Source: Gemmatales bacterium (lineage in GTDB: Bacteria > Planctomycetota > Planctomycetia > Gemmatales > Gemmataceae). Taken from it: a DNA stretch of 64,000 nt. This document shows positions 16,451-25,366 of the stretch, one piece after another. The stretch is taken from assembly GCA_026004675.1 (NCBI GenBank), contig BPJP01000012.1, forward strand, positions 106,827-170,826, in the 5' to 3' direction. The notes under the pieces were generated by a model, which worked only from the letters and a program-made list of their open reading frames with translations, was not told the origin of the DNA and did not search any database. Each line of letters starts with the position of its first letter. The first letter of the stretch is position 1. A program made the translations under genes and the position numbers.

Positions 16451-17985
16451 GTTCTGGTCTCCACGGCGGATGTCTGCTCGGTTCGAAGTTGTTGCACACC
16501 GTCCTTGTGCCATTGGCGCCGTTGAACGAGTCGGGCGCCTTCCGCCAAGAGTTCGCCGGCCCAGCGAAAAACGTTATGTTCTTGCACTTGTTGTCTTAGA
16601 CTCCGCATGCGGGTCTGTTGTTCGCTGGCGGGCATGGTCAGGGCATGGTAAAGAGCATTCGCCAATTCTTCGACATCGTAAGGATTGACGAGAAGGGCAT
16701 CGGTAAGCTCGTCAGCAGCTCCGGTGAAGCGGGAGAGAACCAGGACTCCTTGTTCGTCAGCGCGTGCAGCGACGAATTCCTTGGCGACCAGATTCATGCC
16801 ATCGTGAAGCGAAGTGACGACGCAGGCATCGGCGGTACGGTAAATCGCCGCGATTTGTTCCGCCGAGAATTGCTGTGCGACCAGAACGATCGGTTTCCAG
16901 TTTTCGGTTGCATGGCGGTCATTGATCTGCTGAGCTAGCTGGCGAATCTCCTCGTTCAAACGTCGATAGGATTCGATGCTTGTGCGACTGGGCGCCCCCA
17001 CTTGCAAGAACTGAAATTTTTCTTTCAGCTCGGGTTTCTTTCGCAACAGCCAATCAACCCCTTGCAGACGTTCAGGGATGCCTTTCGTGTAGTCGATGCG
17101 ATCGACTCCCACGAGAAGCTGCCGATCGCCAATTCCAAGTTCCGAGCGAAGTTGTCGTGCCGTTTCCGACAACGTCGCTTCGGGAAACCTCAAATGATTT
17201 GGGTCGACGCTGATTGGGTGGGGTTGCACCAGGGTTCGACGCCCCTGATAGAGGACCGCGGCGTGTTGGGAGTCGACGTCGGCGCCGAGGATACGTACTG
17301 CACAATCGAGAAAGTTGCTGCAATGGCCGCGAATATGAAAGCCGAGCAAATCATTGCCCAGCATTCCTTCAAGAATCGGTCTGGCCCAGGGGCAGATGCG
17401 AAACATCTCGAAATTGGGCCAGGGGATATGCCAAAACTGGATGATGACCAAATCGGGATGCGCCTGGCGTAACAAGCCGGGGAGCAGGGCGAAGTGGTAA
17501 TCCTGGACAAAAACAAGACAAGGTTCGTCGGTCAATTCGTCAAGGACAGCGTCAGCGAACTTCTGATTGACGGTACGGTAATGATTCCAGTAGTCCGGAT
17601 CGAAAACGGGACGCGTGTGTGCCAGGTGGCAGAGAGGCCATAGGGTGTCGTTGGAAAAGCCAAGATAGTAACCGTCTTCTTCTTCTTTCGTGAGCCAGAC
17701 GCGGCGCAGGGAATAAGACGGATTGTCCGGGGGGACGGCAACGCGGTCGTGTTCGTCGACGACAGCGGCGTCCGCCGATCCTGAGCCGTGCGCCACCCAC
17801 GTGCCGTGGCAGGCTTGCATAACAGGACACAAAGCCACTGTAAGCCCGCCCGCCGGCTTTTTCCACCGGATCTCGTTTCCATCATAGACATGGACGTAGG
17901 GTTCGCGATTGGCGACGATGATGAGTTTGACTTTGCCTAGTTCGGTGCGGGCTGCCTCTTCAAGCCGTTGTCGAGTCCAGAGCAT
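16447..17985 (-). CDS. otsA: Alpha,alpha-trehalose-phosphate synthase (UDP-forming)
   Basis: 512-residue GT20 retaining glycosyltransferase joining UDP-glucose and glucose 6-phosphate into trehalose 6-phosphate. Family landmarks: VANREPY, KPAGGLTVAL, VFVQDYHFALLPGLLR, the phosphate-binding VGVDRIDYTKGIPERL with its Arg and Lys, and the C-terminal DGMNLVAKEF. Length is slightly above E. coli OtsA (474). The stop is fused to the start of otsB. About 220 bases separate it from the next upstream gene (18204), leaving room for its own promoter. Cytoplasmic. Confidence 0.94.
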   Translation of the reverse strand: MLWTRQRLEEAARTELGKVKLIIVANREPYVHVYDGNEIRWKKPAGGLTVALCPVMQACHGTWVAHGSGSADAAVVDEHDRVAVPPDNPSYSLRRVWLTKEEEDGYYLGFSNDTLWPLCHLAHTRPVFDPDYWNHYRTVNQKFADAVLDELTDEPCLVFVQDYHFALLPGLLRQAHPDLVIIQFWHIPWPNFEMFRICPWARPILEGMLGNDLLGFHIRGHCSNFLDCAVRILGADVDSQHAAVLYQGRRTLVQPHPISVDPNHLRFPEATLSETARQLRSELGIGDRQLLVGVDRIDYTKGIPERLQGVDWLLRKKPELKEKFQFLQVGAPSRTSIESYRRLNEEIRQLAQQINDRHATENWKPIVLVAQQFSAEQIAAIYRTADACVVTSLHDGMNLVAKEFVAARADEQGVLVLSRFTGAADELTDALLVNPYDVEELANALYHALTMPASEQQTRMRSLRQQVQEHNVFRWAGELLAEGARLVQRRQWHKDGVQQLRTEQTSAVETRT

Positions 17986-18203
17986 ATTGCGTCCTCAAGA
18001 AGCTCGGCGTGCGTAGCAAGGCGATTTTTCGCAGGGCGGGTGGACGTGGGAACGAGCTAGCCGGTTCAATCCGCTGCCGGCGGCCGAGCAAATACTCCGG
18101 CCCGCTACGCCGATAGATCGATACCCATGCCGCGCATTGGCCAGTCATCAAGCACGACATTTTTGGGGCGCTGCTTGTCTGCCGCAACCCATTATCGAGT
18201 ATC

Positions 18204-18467
18204 TTAAGGTTTGAGGACAGGTCTGTCTTGCGAAATGTCGAAATTCGGATCGAGGGGTTTATCGGTGAAACCGAGAATGGCGCCATAAACGGCACCGACG
18301 AGGGCCAGCGAATACCAGCCATGCAGGGCGCCGTCCAGTCCCAATCCAAAATCACCCCGAGTAGCGCCGTAAAGGCAACCCAGAATCGCTCCCAAGATGA
18401 TTCCCAAAAGACTCCCCCATATGGCACCGCCGAGACATAGACTGAGTATCGTTCGTGCTCTTTCCAT
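18204..18467 (-). CDS. Small glycine-zipper membrane protein, unknown function
   Basis: 87-residue protein, mostly two or three hydrophobic stretches with repeated small residues (GAIWGSLLGIILGAILGCLYG and LVGAVYGAILGF), a pattern of tightly packed glycine-zipper helices. A convincing GGGGAGG precedes the ATG at 18467. No family recognised. It is the third gene of a same-strand group after csrA and a CxxC protein (gap 81 bases). Confidence 0.65.
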   Translation of the reverse strand: MERARTILSLCLGGAIWGSLLGIILGAILGCLYGATRGDFGLGLDGALHGWYSLALVGAVYGAILGFTDKPLDPNFDISQDRPVLKP

Positions 18468-18548
18468 AACGCCTCCCCGGAAACGAGCACTCCTTTGTGT
18501 CGCGTACGAGCTTCCTTGAGAACCAATCGAAGTCGTTGAAATGCAACA

Positions 18549-18857
18549 TCAGCTGGCTTCGCGGCACGTCGGCGTCAGCGCCGACGCATATCTTTCCGCA
18601 GCTTGCGCCATTTCCAAATGAGATTTCAAAGGCAGCCAATGATTGTGCTGTACGATTTTGCCGATTCGTTCGGCTGTGCTGGCCAGGTCCATCAGAGCCA
18701 CCAATGTGGGAACGTGTTGTTTGGCACAGTTTCGACAAACGCTCCCTTTGTTGCTCGTCATGACTCGCAAGCCGGCAGGAAACGATACCTGCTGGCCACA
18801 TAGACTACAGGGCCCTTCCTCCGCTCCTTCTGCCAGTCCGATCGCCAATTCACTCAT
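18549..18857 (-). CDS. Small protein with paired CxxC zinc-ribbon motif
   Basis: 102-residue soluble protein with CSLCGQQ near residue 17 and CRNCAKQ near residue 42, a spacing that fits a single zinc-ribbon or a redox cysteine cluster. The remainder is predicted alpha-helical (ALMDLASTAERIGKIV, EMAQAAERYASAL). GAGG precedes the ATG. It starts 33 bases after the csrA stop on the same strand, so it is probably in the same operon. No homologue recognised; a role as a regulator or partner of CsrA would be speculation. Confidence 0.6.
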   Translation of the reverse strand: MSELAIGLAEGAEEGPCSLCGQQVSFPAGLRVMTSNKGSVCRNCAKQHVPTLVALMDLASTAERIGKIVQHNHWLPLKSHLEMAQAAERYASALTPTCREAS

Positions 18858-18890
18858 TTTGGAAACCTCTTGTCATTTCCTTGTCGCAGG

Positions 18891-19127
18891 CTACGTGTTG
18901 CGAACCGGTTCCTTGGCGGCTCGGCTGACAACGTCTTCGACCTCTTCGCCATTGGCTGCCCGGTTCTGCAGAATCCGTGTCCACACCTCCCGGCGATATA
19001 CCGGAATGTTCGTCGGCGCCGTGATTCCAACCCGCACCTTGTCTCCCCGCACCTCGAGAATTGTGAAAACAATCCCCTGGTCTGGCAGCACGACCTCTTC
19101 ACCATACTTTCGGCTCAAGACGAGCAT
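18891..19127 (-). CDS. csrA: Carbon storage regulator CsrA
   Basis: 78-residue RNA-binding dimer that blocks or activates translation by binding GGA motifs near start codons. The N-terminus is the canonical MLVLSRKYGEEVVL with the RNA-contact residues, followed by ILEVRGDKVRVGITAP and VPVYR-like IPVYRREV with the conserved Arg. The C-terminal tail (~20 residues) is longer than in E. coli. ATG 19127 is chosen over an upstream ATG because of the GAGGAGGTG ribosome site and the fixed family N-terminus. The GAGGAGG itself contains GGA triplets, so autoregulation is conceivable. No flagellar gene or fliW is nearby. Confidence 0.94.
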   Translation of the reverse strand: MLVLSRKYGEEVVLPDQGIVFTILEVRGDKVRVGITAPTNIPVYRREVWTRILQNRAANGEEVEDVVSRAAKEPVRNT

Positions 19128-19496
19128 GGAAGGCACCTCCTCGTTGCGAAACGATCGCTCTAAATTCCCTCTCTTGTGAAACTGCATTCGGACATTGCCT
19201 TCTCTGCTCCGACCCCGCGCCCGCGAGGAATCCTCTCAATCTGCAGATTCCATGCCAAATTCCAAACGAATCGCAAAGATGTCCGTAACCTGGCCTCAAC
19301 AAGGATGTTGCGGCTTTCGTCAGATAGAGGACCGGATTTCGATTTCTTCTTTTTTCTCGTTCTTCGGCTTGAAATTTACCGCGCTGGTCGAGTTTCGACC
19401 GCACAGCCCGACCAGCGTGGCAAAAATCGGGCAAACCGCGAAGAATGCGGGAGCTGGTGCAACAGACCGGTGCAGACCCGCGGTCTCAGTCGGACT
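19128..19496. other. Non-coding region between ilvE end and csrA start
   Basis: No open frame here resembles a protein. Two things stand out: the csrA leader with its strong ribosome site (just above 19127) and an exact 9-bp inverted repeat, CGCTGGTCG at 19382-19390 and CGACCAGCG at 19409-19417, about 80 bases past the ilvE stop. That hairpin may end the ilvE transcript, although it lacks a U-tract. Confidence 0.45.
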
Positions 19497-20351
19497 TTAT
19501 TCGCGAGTGAGCCGGTGAAAGGCCTCGCGCAATTGTTTGGTGATGGGACCCGGCTTGCCATTGCCGATCGGTCGCCCATCGCATTTGACGACGGGAATCA
19601 CTTCGGCGGCAGTGCCGGTCAGGAAGCATTCATCGGCGGCGTATACGTCGTGGCGGGTGAGCGTTGGCTCGGACACCGGAATATTGGCAGCGCGTGCCAG
19701 CTCGATCACCGCATCGCGTGTGATACCTACGAGGATGCCGGCGTGCGGCGGGGGCGTCAATAAGCGACCGTCCTTGACGAGAAAAATGTTGTCACCCGTG
19801 CATTCGGCGATTTCGCCGTTGTGGTTGAGCATCAACGCTTCGACACAGCCGGCTTGATGTCCTTCCATCTTTGCCATGATGTTGTTGAGGTAATTCAATG
19901 ATTTGATCCGCGGATTGAGGGCGTTGGGATGGTTGCGGATTGTGGAAACCGTGACAATCTCAAGACCATTCTCGTAGAACTCAGCAGGATAGAGGGCAAT
20001 CGAATCAACAATGATGATCACTTGCGGATTGGACGTTTTGTCAGGGTCCAGACCAAGGGTGCCGACACCTCGTGTCACGACAAGCCGGATATAACCGTCA
20101 TTCAAGTCGTTGGCAGCGACAGTATCGAGAACAGCCTGGTTCATTTCGTCGATGGTCAAGGGAATATCGAGGGCAATATGCCGGGCACTCTCGTAAAGCC
20201 TTTCGAGATGCTGGCGCAGGCGAAAGACTTTGCGGTTGTAAAGCCGAATCCCTTCGAAGACACCATCGCCGTAAAGAAGGCCATGATCAAACACGCTGAT
20301 CTTGGCATTCTCTTTGTCGACGAGTTGCCCGCTGACGTAAACTTTGGTCAT
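19497..20351 (-). CDS. ilvE: Branched-chain amino acid aminotransferase (class IV PLP enzyme)
   Basis: 284-residue PLP-dependent fold-type IV aminotransferase, most likely the branched-chain enzyme interconverting Leu, Ile and Val with their 2-oxo acids. Markers: VFDHGLLYGDGVFEGIR, the PLP lysine in IKSLNYLNNIMAK, GEIAECTGDNIFLVKDG and DECFLTGTAAEVIPV. The ATG at 20351 begins the family N-terminus (TKVYVSGQLVDKENA); the frame upstream to 20522 is not conserved-looking. D-amino acid aminotransferases share these motifs, so that is the main alternative, but the GDGVFEGIR segment favours IlvE. A second class IV enzyme is found at 39281-40282. Confidence 0.85.
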   Translation of the reverse strand: MTKVYVSGQLVDKENAKISVFDHGLLYGDGVFEGIRLYNRKVFRLRQHLERLYESARHIALDIPLTIDEMNQAVLDTVAANDLNDGYIRLVVTRGVGTLGLDPDKTSNPQVIIIVDSIALYPAEFYENGLEIVTVSTIRNHPNALNPRIKSLNYLNNIMAKMEGHQAGCVEALMLNHNGEIAECTGDNIFLVKDGRLLTPPPHAGILVGITRDAVIELARAANIPVSEPTLTRHDVYAADECFLTGTAAEVIPVVKCDGRPIGNGKPGPITKQLREAFHRLTRE

Positions 20352-20540
20352 GGAAGACAAACCCAAAAGAACAATTACTAACTGGAACAGTTTTCCTGCG
20401 GTTTGCGCCGATTCGGTCCTGGCTCTCGAACCAGTTCGATCTATCGGTTCGTGGTCGAAACGGATTGCAGCCATTCTAGCGGATTGGTGCCTGCCCGGCA
20501 GGAATGGCCCGCTGTTGCTCATTCGCCCTTTTCGGACGAA

Positions 20541-22271
20541 TCAGTCGACACGACGCACCTGGACGTAATAAGCACCATGGACTTTGCCGTCAGAACGGGT
20601 TAGCCAGGTTTTGCAACTCGCCACGGTCCTTTGGGAAGGCGAAGCGTCAAGACCGCCTGTTTTGTCTTGTGGGTCGATCCTTTTTTTTCGTCTGCCTGGC
20701 CGCCCGCGGCGACACGGGCCTTTGGTACACTGCATAGGCTGGGCTGCATCACCCGGAATTCGCCACAAGGTGAATTCGTAGGTTCCCGGCGCGGTCGACG
20801 TAGATGGCCCACGGTCCGTTGCCAATCACTCCGCTTCGAACATGGGACTGGTTCCACGGACATTGCCCGGCGTTTTCGATATGCCAATCGTGGGCGCTTA
20901 GCCGTGCCGGATTCTGGGCATCATTTCCGATCGTGATGCGAACGCGTTGCTCGAATGCTGGTTTGAGGCTTTCCCACCAGGCTTCATAATTCGCCGTGAA
21001 ACGCTTGACAAGATCAGGGTGTTGTGCTGCGACATTTCGACTTTGGCCCTGGGTCGTTCTTCATGTCGTAGAGCTCTTTGCCGTTGATGAAGCGCCAGCG
21101 TTTGGTCATTAACGGCGCATTTACGCCATTTCTCAGGGTGTTGGATTCGCTGTGAATGAACGAACAAGGTCCGATTTTCAAGATGATGCTTTTGGCCATA
21201 AAGTGCCGCCTTCAAGGAGACGCCATCGATCGGGGGGCCGTCCGGCTTTTTCAGTTGGCAAAGATCGACGAGGGTTGGAAGCATATCAATGTGGGCCGCA
21301 AGCACGTCGACATCTTTGCCTTGGTCAAGCCCGCCTTTGGGCCAGTAGAAGAAGCAAGGAACGCGATGCCCTCCGTCGTATTCGGAGCCTTTCTGGCCGC
21401 GCATGCCGGCGTTGAATCCCGCCCATTGGGCTTTTTTCTGTTTCGCGACGCCCGCGGCTGTTCCGTTGTCGGTCGTAAAGATCAGCAAAGTGTTGTCGCT
21501 CAGCCCGAGGTCGTCGAGCTTTCGCCGCAGCTTGGCCAGGTTTTCGTCGATATTGGTGATCATGCCGTAAAAATTGGCCATCGGGGCAGGCACTCCCTTT
21601 TTACGATAAGGCTCGGCGTACTTGTCCGCGACGCGGTACGGTCCGTGCGGAGCGTTGGTTGGGATGTAGGCGAAGAACGGCTTGTCTTTATTCGTTTCGA
21701 TGAATTTGAGAGCTTCATCGAACCAGACGTCGGTGCAATACCCTTTGAAGGGATGCCATCGGTCTATTTTGAAGTAGGTATCATCAAAGTAGTCGTTGCC
21801 CCAGAAGTCTGGGGTCTGACCGACTCCCCCGCCGCCGTGAATGACGACATGCTGGAAGCCTTGGTCCTGCGGCCGGCACGGGTAATTGTCGCCGAGGTGC
21901 CATTTGCCGAAGATGCCCGTGGCGTAACCGTTCGCAGCAAAGACTTCCGCCAATGTCAATTCTGTCGTCGCCATCAGGGATCGCCCCATAATCGTGTGCC
22001 AAACGCCGGTTCGCGTTGAATAGCGGCCAGTCATGAGCGCCGACCGAGTCGGCGAACAAGTCGGATCGACGTGATAGTCGGTTAGCCGAACGCTCTGCGA
22101 CCAGAGTTTGTCGATGTTGGGTGTCTGGATCATCTTGTTCCCGTGGGCGGCGATGTCGCCATAGCCCTGGTCGTCGGTCATGATGAGGATGACGTTCGGC
22201 CTTTGAAAGTCGGCCAATAGCGGAGAACCAAACAGGCAGACGCACGCAGCAAACAGGCAGCGATTTCTCAT
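20541..22271 (-). CDS. Secreted sulfatase (arylsulfatase-type), 3' third broken by several frameshifts
   Basis: Formylglycine-dependent sulfatase of the alkaline phosphatase superfamily. Signal sequence (LFAACVCLFGSPLLA), metal-site ILIMTDDQGYGD, and the Cys-type activation motif CSPTRSALMTGRYSTR, then GKWHLGD and a metal-binding TDNGTAAG. The ATG at 22271 has AGAAGG at better spacing than that at 22280. The frame is intact to about 21112, but family-like sequence then hops between frames: KRWRFINGKELYDM, NVAAQHPDLVKRF, HDWHIENAGQCPWNQ, YEFTLWRIPG, KQAVLTLRLPKG and TWLTRSDGKVHGAYYVQVRR, ending TGA at 20541. At least six single-base gains in short runs (near 21109, 21047, 20785, 20721, 20681, 20660) explain the jumps. 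Either a poorly read stretch or a decaying gene; the first is favoured. Confidence 0.75.
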
Positions 22272-22478
22272 AAGAACCATCCTTCTCTTGGACCCAGAAT
22301 CAAGGCGATCTTATCGGCAAATACTCGGTAGTTCAACATCCGAGACCGGGGAGCTGCTTTGCGATGATATCCCTTGCATGCGAGGAACCAGCCCGACCTC
22401 TGCTGGCAAACGGCTGAACTGTTCATACATAAACTAGGTCAGATGGGGATCAACAAGTGGCGAGATAAAGGACTCGAC

Positions 22479-22763
22479 ATGAACCAATCGTTGACCGATC
22501 ATGATAAGCTCATGCGCGAGTGGACCGATCAATACGTGATGGTGAACCCCGAGAAGCCGGAGTTGAAACGTTTCGAAGGGATCGTCGGCCGGGTCGTAAC
22601 GGTGAATTACAACAACCGTGCTGTCGTCGATTTCTGCGATGGCGGATGGTATGACATTCCCGCGTCGAGTGAATATTTGCGCAAAATCGATCCGGAAGAA
22701 GGCAAGAGCAAATATAATCCGAAGGCCAACAGTGCTCAGCCATTTCCCGAGAAACAATCGTAG
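22479..22763 (+). CDS. Small conserved-looking protein of unknown function
   Basis: 94-residue soluble protein starting at ATG 22479 after AAAGGA. Not recognised by name, though the pattern (LTDHDKLMREWTDQYV then GIVGRVVTVNYNNRAVVDF and GGWYDIPASSEYLRKI) looks like a short N-terminal helix followed by a small SH3-like barrel, as in proteins that bind an RNA or act as accessory subunits. No signal peptide and one cysteine. It is alone on the plus strand between a sulfatase and a homocysteine methyltransferase on the minus strand. Confidence 0.65.
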   Translation: MNQSLTDHDKLMREWTDQYVMVNPEKPELKRFEGIVGRVVTVNYNNRAVVDFCDGGWYDIPASSEYLRKIDPEEGKSKYNPKANSAQPFPEKQS

Positions 22764-22791
22764 CCGACTGTTTGTTCTCGCTTTGGTTGCG

Positions 22792-23727
22792 TTAGCTGCG
22801 TCTTTCGGCGAAAAACGTTCTGTGTAAGGCGGCAATATGTTCGGGAGTAGTGCCGCAGCAGCCGCCTATGATCGATGCCCCTCGTTCATACCATTTTCGG
22901 GCCGCAGCGGCATACTCTTCCGGCGTCACCGCGTTGGTCAAAGTCCATCCGATTTTTTCGTCAACGTGACCGACGTTCGCGTATGCGCCGATCGGCTTTT
23001 CGGTAAGACTTGCCAACGATTGCAAACGCGGTTCAACACTGCGGACTGGAATGCAGTTGAGAAGGATGGCGACGGGTTGGCCAACTGCCACCGCCTGAAC
23101 GGCCTCGGCAAGCGATTCGCCGCTGAAAAGGGCGGCGCTGTGCCAGTCAGCGTGATCTTCCGGCGACGTTGCCCCTTTACAGACGAAACTAACCACGACG
23201 GGAACGCCTGTGGCATTGGCAGCAGAGACCGCAGCGACCGCTTCGCGAATCGTGTTCATGGTCTCTACCAGGATCAGGTCCACGCCGGCATCGGCCAGAT
23301 TGTGCGCCATCTCCCTGTGTTCTTGCCTCAATTCCTGGTCAGTGGGAACCAGATCGGGGCGGTAGCAATCTTCCAGAGGTGCCAGCGAACCCGCGACGTA
23401 AGCGCCGCTTTCCTCGCATGCCTGTCGCGCCAAACTGACCGCTAAACGAGTGAGTTCCCGCGCTTGGAAGCCAAGCCCAGCTTTCGCCAGGCTTCGTCGA
23501 TGTGTTCGAAAAGTGTTTGCGGTGATAATGGCGGCCCCAGCTGCAACATAATCCTTGTGAATGGCGAACACGGTTTCGGGAGCTTCGATGAGTGCTTTGG
23601 CAGACCAGAGCGGCAGCCCGGTGTCGACACCGCGGCGCATCAGCTCCGTCCCGGTAGCGCCATCCAATAGCAGAAGACGGCTTGTCGCAACCTCTTTGCG
23701 AAACTCGTCGGGGCTGGACATCGGCAT
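22792..23727 (-). CDS. Homocysteine S-methyltransferase family protein
   Basis: 311-residue zinc-dependent methyltransferase of the MmuM/betaine-homocysteine type. N-terminal LLLDGATGTELMRRG, ITANTFRTHRRSL, the first zinc Cys in ILLNCIP, and the closing pair in IIGGCCGTTPEHI are all present, so the three cysteine ligands are intact. Methyl donor cannot be told from sequence (S-methylmethionine or betaine are the usual ones). ATG 23727 is listed; the ATG at 23721 has better spacing from GGGAGG and may be the real start. It stands alone. Confidence 0.88.
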   Translation of the reverse strand: MPMSSPDEFRKEVATSRLLLLDGATGTELMRRGVDTGLPLWSAKALIEAPETVFAIHKDYVAAGAAIITANTFRTHRRSLAKAGLGFQARELTRLAVSLARQACEESGAYVAGSLAPLEDCYRPDLVPTDQELRQEHREMAHNLADAGVDLILVETMNTIREAVAAVSAANATGVPVVVSFVCKGATSPEDHADWHSAALFSGESLAEAVQAVAVGQPVAILLNCIPVRSVEPRLQSLASLTEKPIGAYANVGHVDEKIGWTLTNAVTPEEYAAAARKWYERGASIIGGCCGTTPEHIAALHRTFFAERRS

Positions 23728-23897
23728 TCGCCTCCCGTTCGCTCAACGGCACACGCTTTGTGGATGAGTTCATTGTAACTGCCCCGCTAGCCGCCGCAGA
23801 CGTTGCTGTCCGCAACTTGACATTCGCATTGCTGACTGGCATGCTGCATCCATAGCGTACAGCTCCGCTTCATCGCCTTCACATTCACGGGAGCCTG

Positions 23898-25313
23898 ATG
23901 ATGTCCAAATGCAAATGGCTGGCAAGCATGATTGTTTTCGCCTGGTTGGTATCGGCCGATGCTGTTTATGCGGAAAAAGTTTTTCGTGCCGGGGCTTATG
24001 CCCAGGATATTACGCCTCACTTCCCCATTTCGATGAATGGCGGCATGCGTGACCGCACGGCCAAGGGATCGCACGACCCGTTGCACGCCCGGTGTCTGGT
24101 GCTCGATGACGGCGACATGCGCATCGCTATTGCGGTCGTGGACAGCTGCATGATCCCCCGTGACATTCTCGACCGTGCCAAAAAGCTTGCCAGCGCCACG
24201 ACCAAAATCCCGACCGATCGTATGCTCATTTCTGCGACACACACGCACACGGCGCCAACGGTTGGAGGCGTCTTTCAAAGCGAACCCGACAAGAAATACC
24301 AGAAGGCTCTCGCTGAGTTGATCGCTCGCGGTATTGCGGTGGCGAATTCCCGACTCAAGCCAGCACGCGTCGGCTGGGGAGTCGGCAAGAATCCCAATCA
24401 AGTCTTCAACAGACGCTGGTTCGTAAAAAACCGGGAATTGATCCTCAATCCCTTCGGCGAGTTGACCGACTTGGTGCGCATGAATCCTCCTGCAGGCAAC
24501 GAACAGCTCGATCGGCCTGCCGGTCCCATCGACCCCGATGTGTCGGTTCTGGCCGTCCAGTCGAAGGAGGGCAAACCTTTGGCCCTCCTCGCGAATTACT
24601 CGTTGCATTATGTCGGCGGTATTCCGCCCAACCAGGTCTCGGCTGATTATTTCGGGGAATTCGCCAGGGTCATTGCCAAAAAACTGAACGCGGACGAAGA
24701 CTTTGTCGGCATCATGTCCAACGGGACCAGCGGCGATATCAACAACATCAATTTCCGGGAACGACGGAAACGCCAGGACCCCTTCGTTCAAGTGCGGATC
24801 GTCGCTGAGGACGTTGCCAAGACGGCTTTCGATGTCTACCAAAAAATTCCGTTCCGCGACCACGTCAAGCTGGACATGGTCGAACGAGAAATCGAACTGG
24901 GAGTGCGCAAGGGAACCGAAGCCGAGTTGAAACGCGCCCGCGACATCCTCGAAAAAGCCGGCGCACGCGTTCTCGAGGAGATTTATGCCCGCGAGACAGT
25001 CTTGCTCGACAAATATCCCGACAACGTGAAACTCAAGTTGCAAGCGATTCGTATCGGCGACCTCGCTATTACCGCCATCCCCTGCGAAGTATTCGTCGAA
25101 ATCGGCCTCGAACTGAAAAAGAAAAGCCCTTTCAAACACACATTCACCATCGAGTTGGCCAACGGCTACAACGGCTACCTGCCGACTCCCGAACAGCATA
25201 AACTCAAAGGTTATGAAACATGGAGGGCACGCTCGAGCTATCTCAAAGAAGATTCGTCCCCAAAAATCGTCGCCAACCTTTTGGAAATGCTGAACGAACT
25301 GCACCGCCGGTAG
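23898..25313 (+). CDS. Neutral/alkaline non-lysosomal ceramidase-like secreted hydrolase
   Basis: 471-residue exported protein similar to the N-terminal catalytic domain of neutral ceramidases, zinc amidases that split ceramide into sphingosine and fatty acid. A signal sequence (ASMIVFAWLVSADAVYA) is followed by YAQDITPHFPISMNGG, the zinc-site string LISATHTHTAPTVGG, a second His in ANYSLHYVGG, NGTSGDINN and near the C-terminus ELANGYNGYLPTPEQ. It lacks the C-terminal immunoglobulin-like domain of full ceramidases. Planctomycetes hold many such proteins and a true ceramide substrate is unproved; other secondary amides are possible. Two adjacent ATGs follow GGGAG. Confidence 0.82.
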   Translation: MMSKCKWLASMIVFAWLVSADAVYAEKVFRAGAYAQDITPHFPISMNGGMRDRTAKGSHDPLHARCLVLDDGDMRIAIAVVDSCMIPRDILDRAKKLASATTKIPTDRMLISATHTHTAPTVGGVFQSEPDKKYQKALAELIARGIAVANSRLKPARVGWGVGKNPNQVFNRRWFVKNRELILNPFGELTDLVRMNPPAGNEQLDRPAGPIDPDVSVLAVQSKEGKPLALLANYSLHYVGGIPPNQVSADYFGEFARVIAKKLNADEDFVGIMSNGTSGDINNINFRERRKRQDPFVQVRIVAEDVAKTAFDVYQKIPFRDHVKLDMVEREIELGVRKGTEAELKRARDILEKAGARVLEEIYARETVLLDKYPDNVKLKLQAIRIGDLAITAIPCEVFVEIGLELKKKSPFKHTFTIELANGYNGYLPTPEQHKLKGYETWRARSSYLKEDSSPKIVANLLEMLNELHRR

Positions 25314-25366
25314 GATATGTGGTCATGGCACACGTGTGAAGCTCGTGAGATCGGCTCAAAGCCGCG

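Noticed and set aside
19195..19518. 107-codon plus-strand frame between csrA and ilvE
   Set aside because: No ribosome site, no protein-like pattern, overlaps the ilvE end.
23787..25304. 505-codon open frame antisense to the ceramidase-like gene
   Set aside because: Composition is that of a shadow frame; the plus-strand gene has signal sequence, zinc motifs and normal family sequence.
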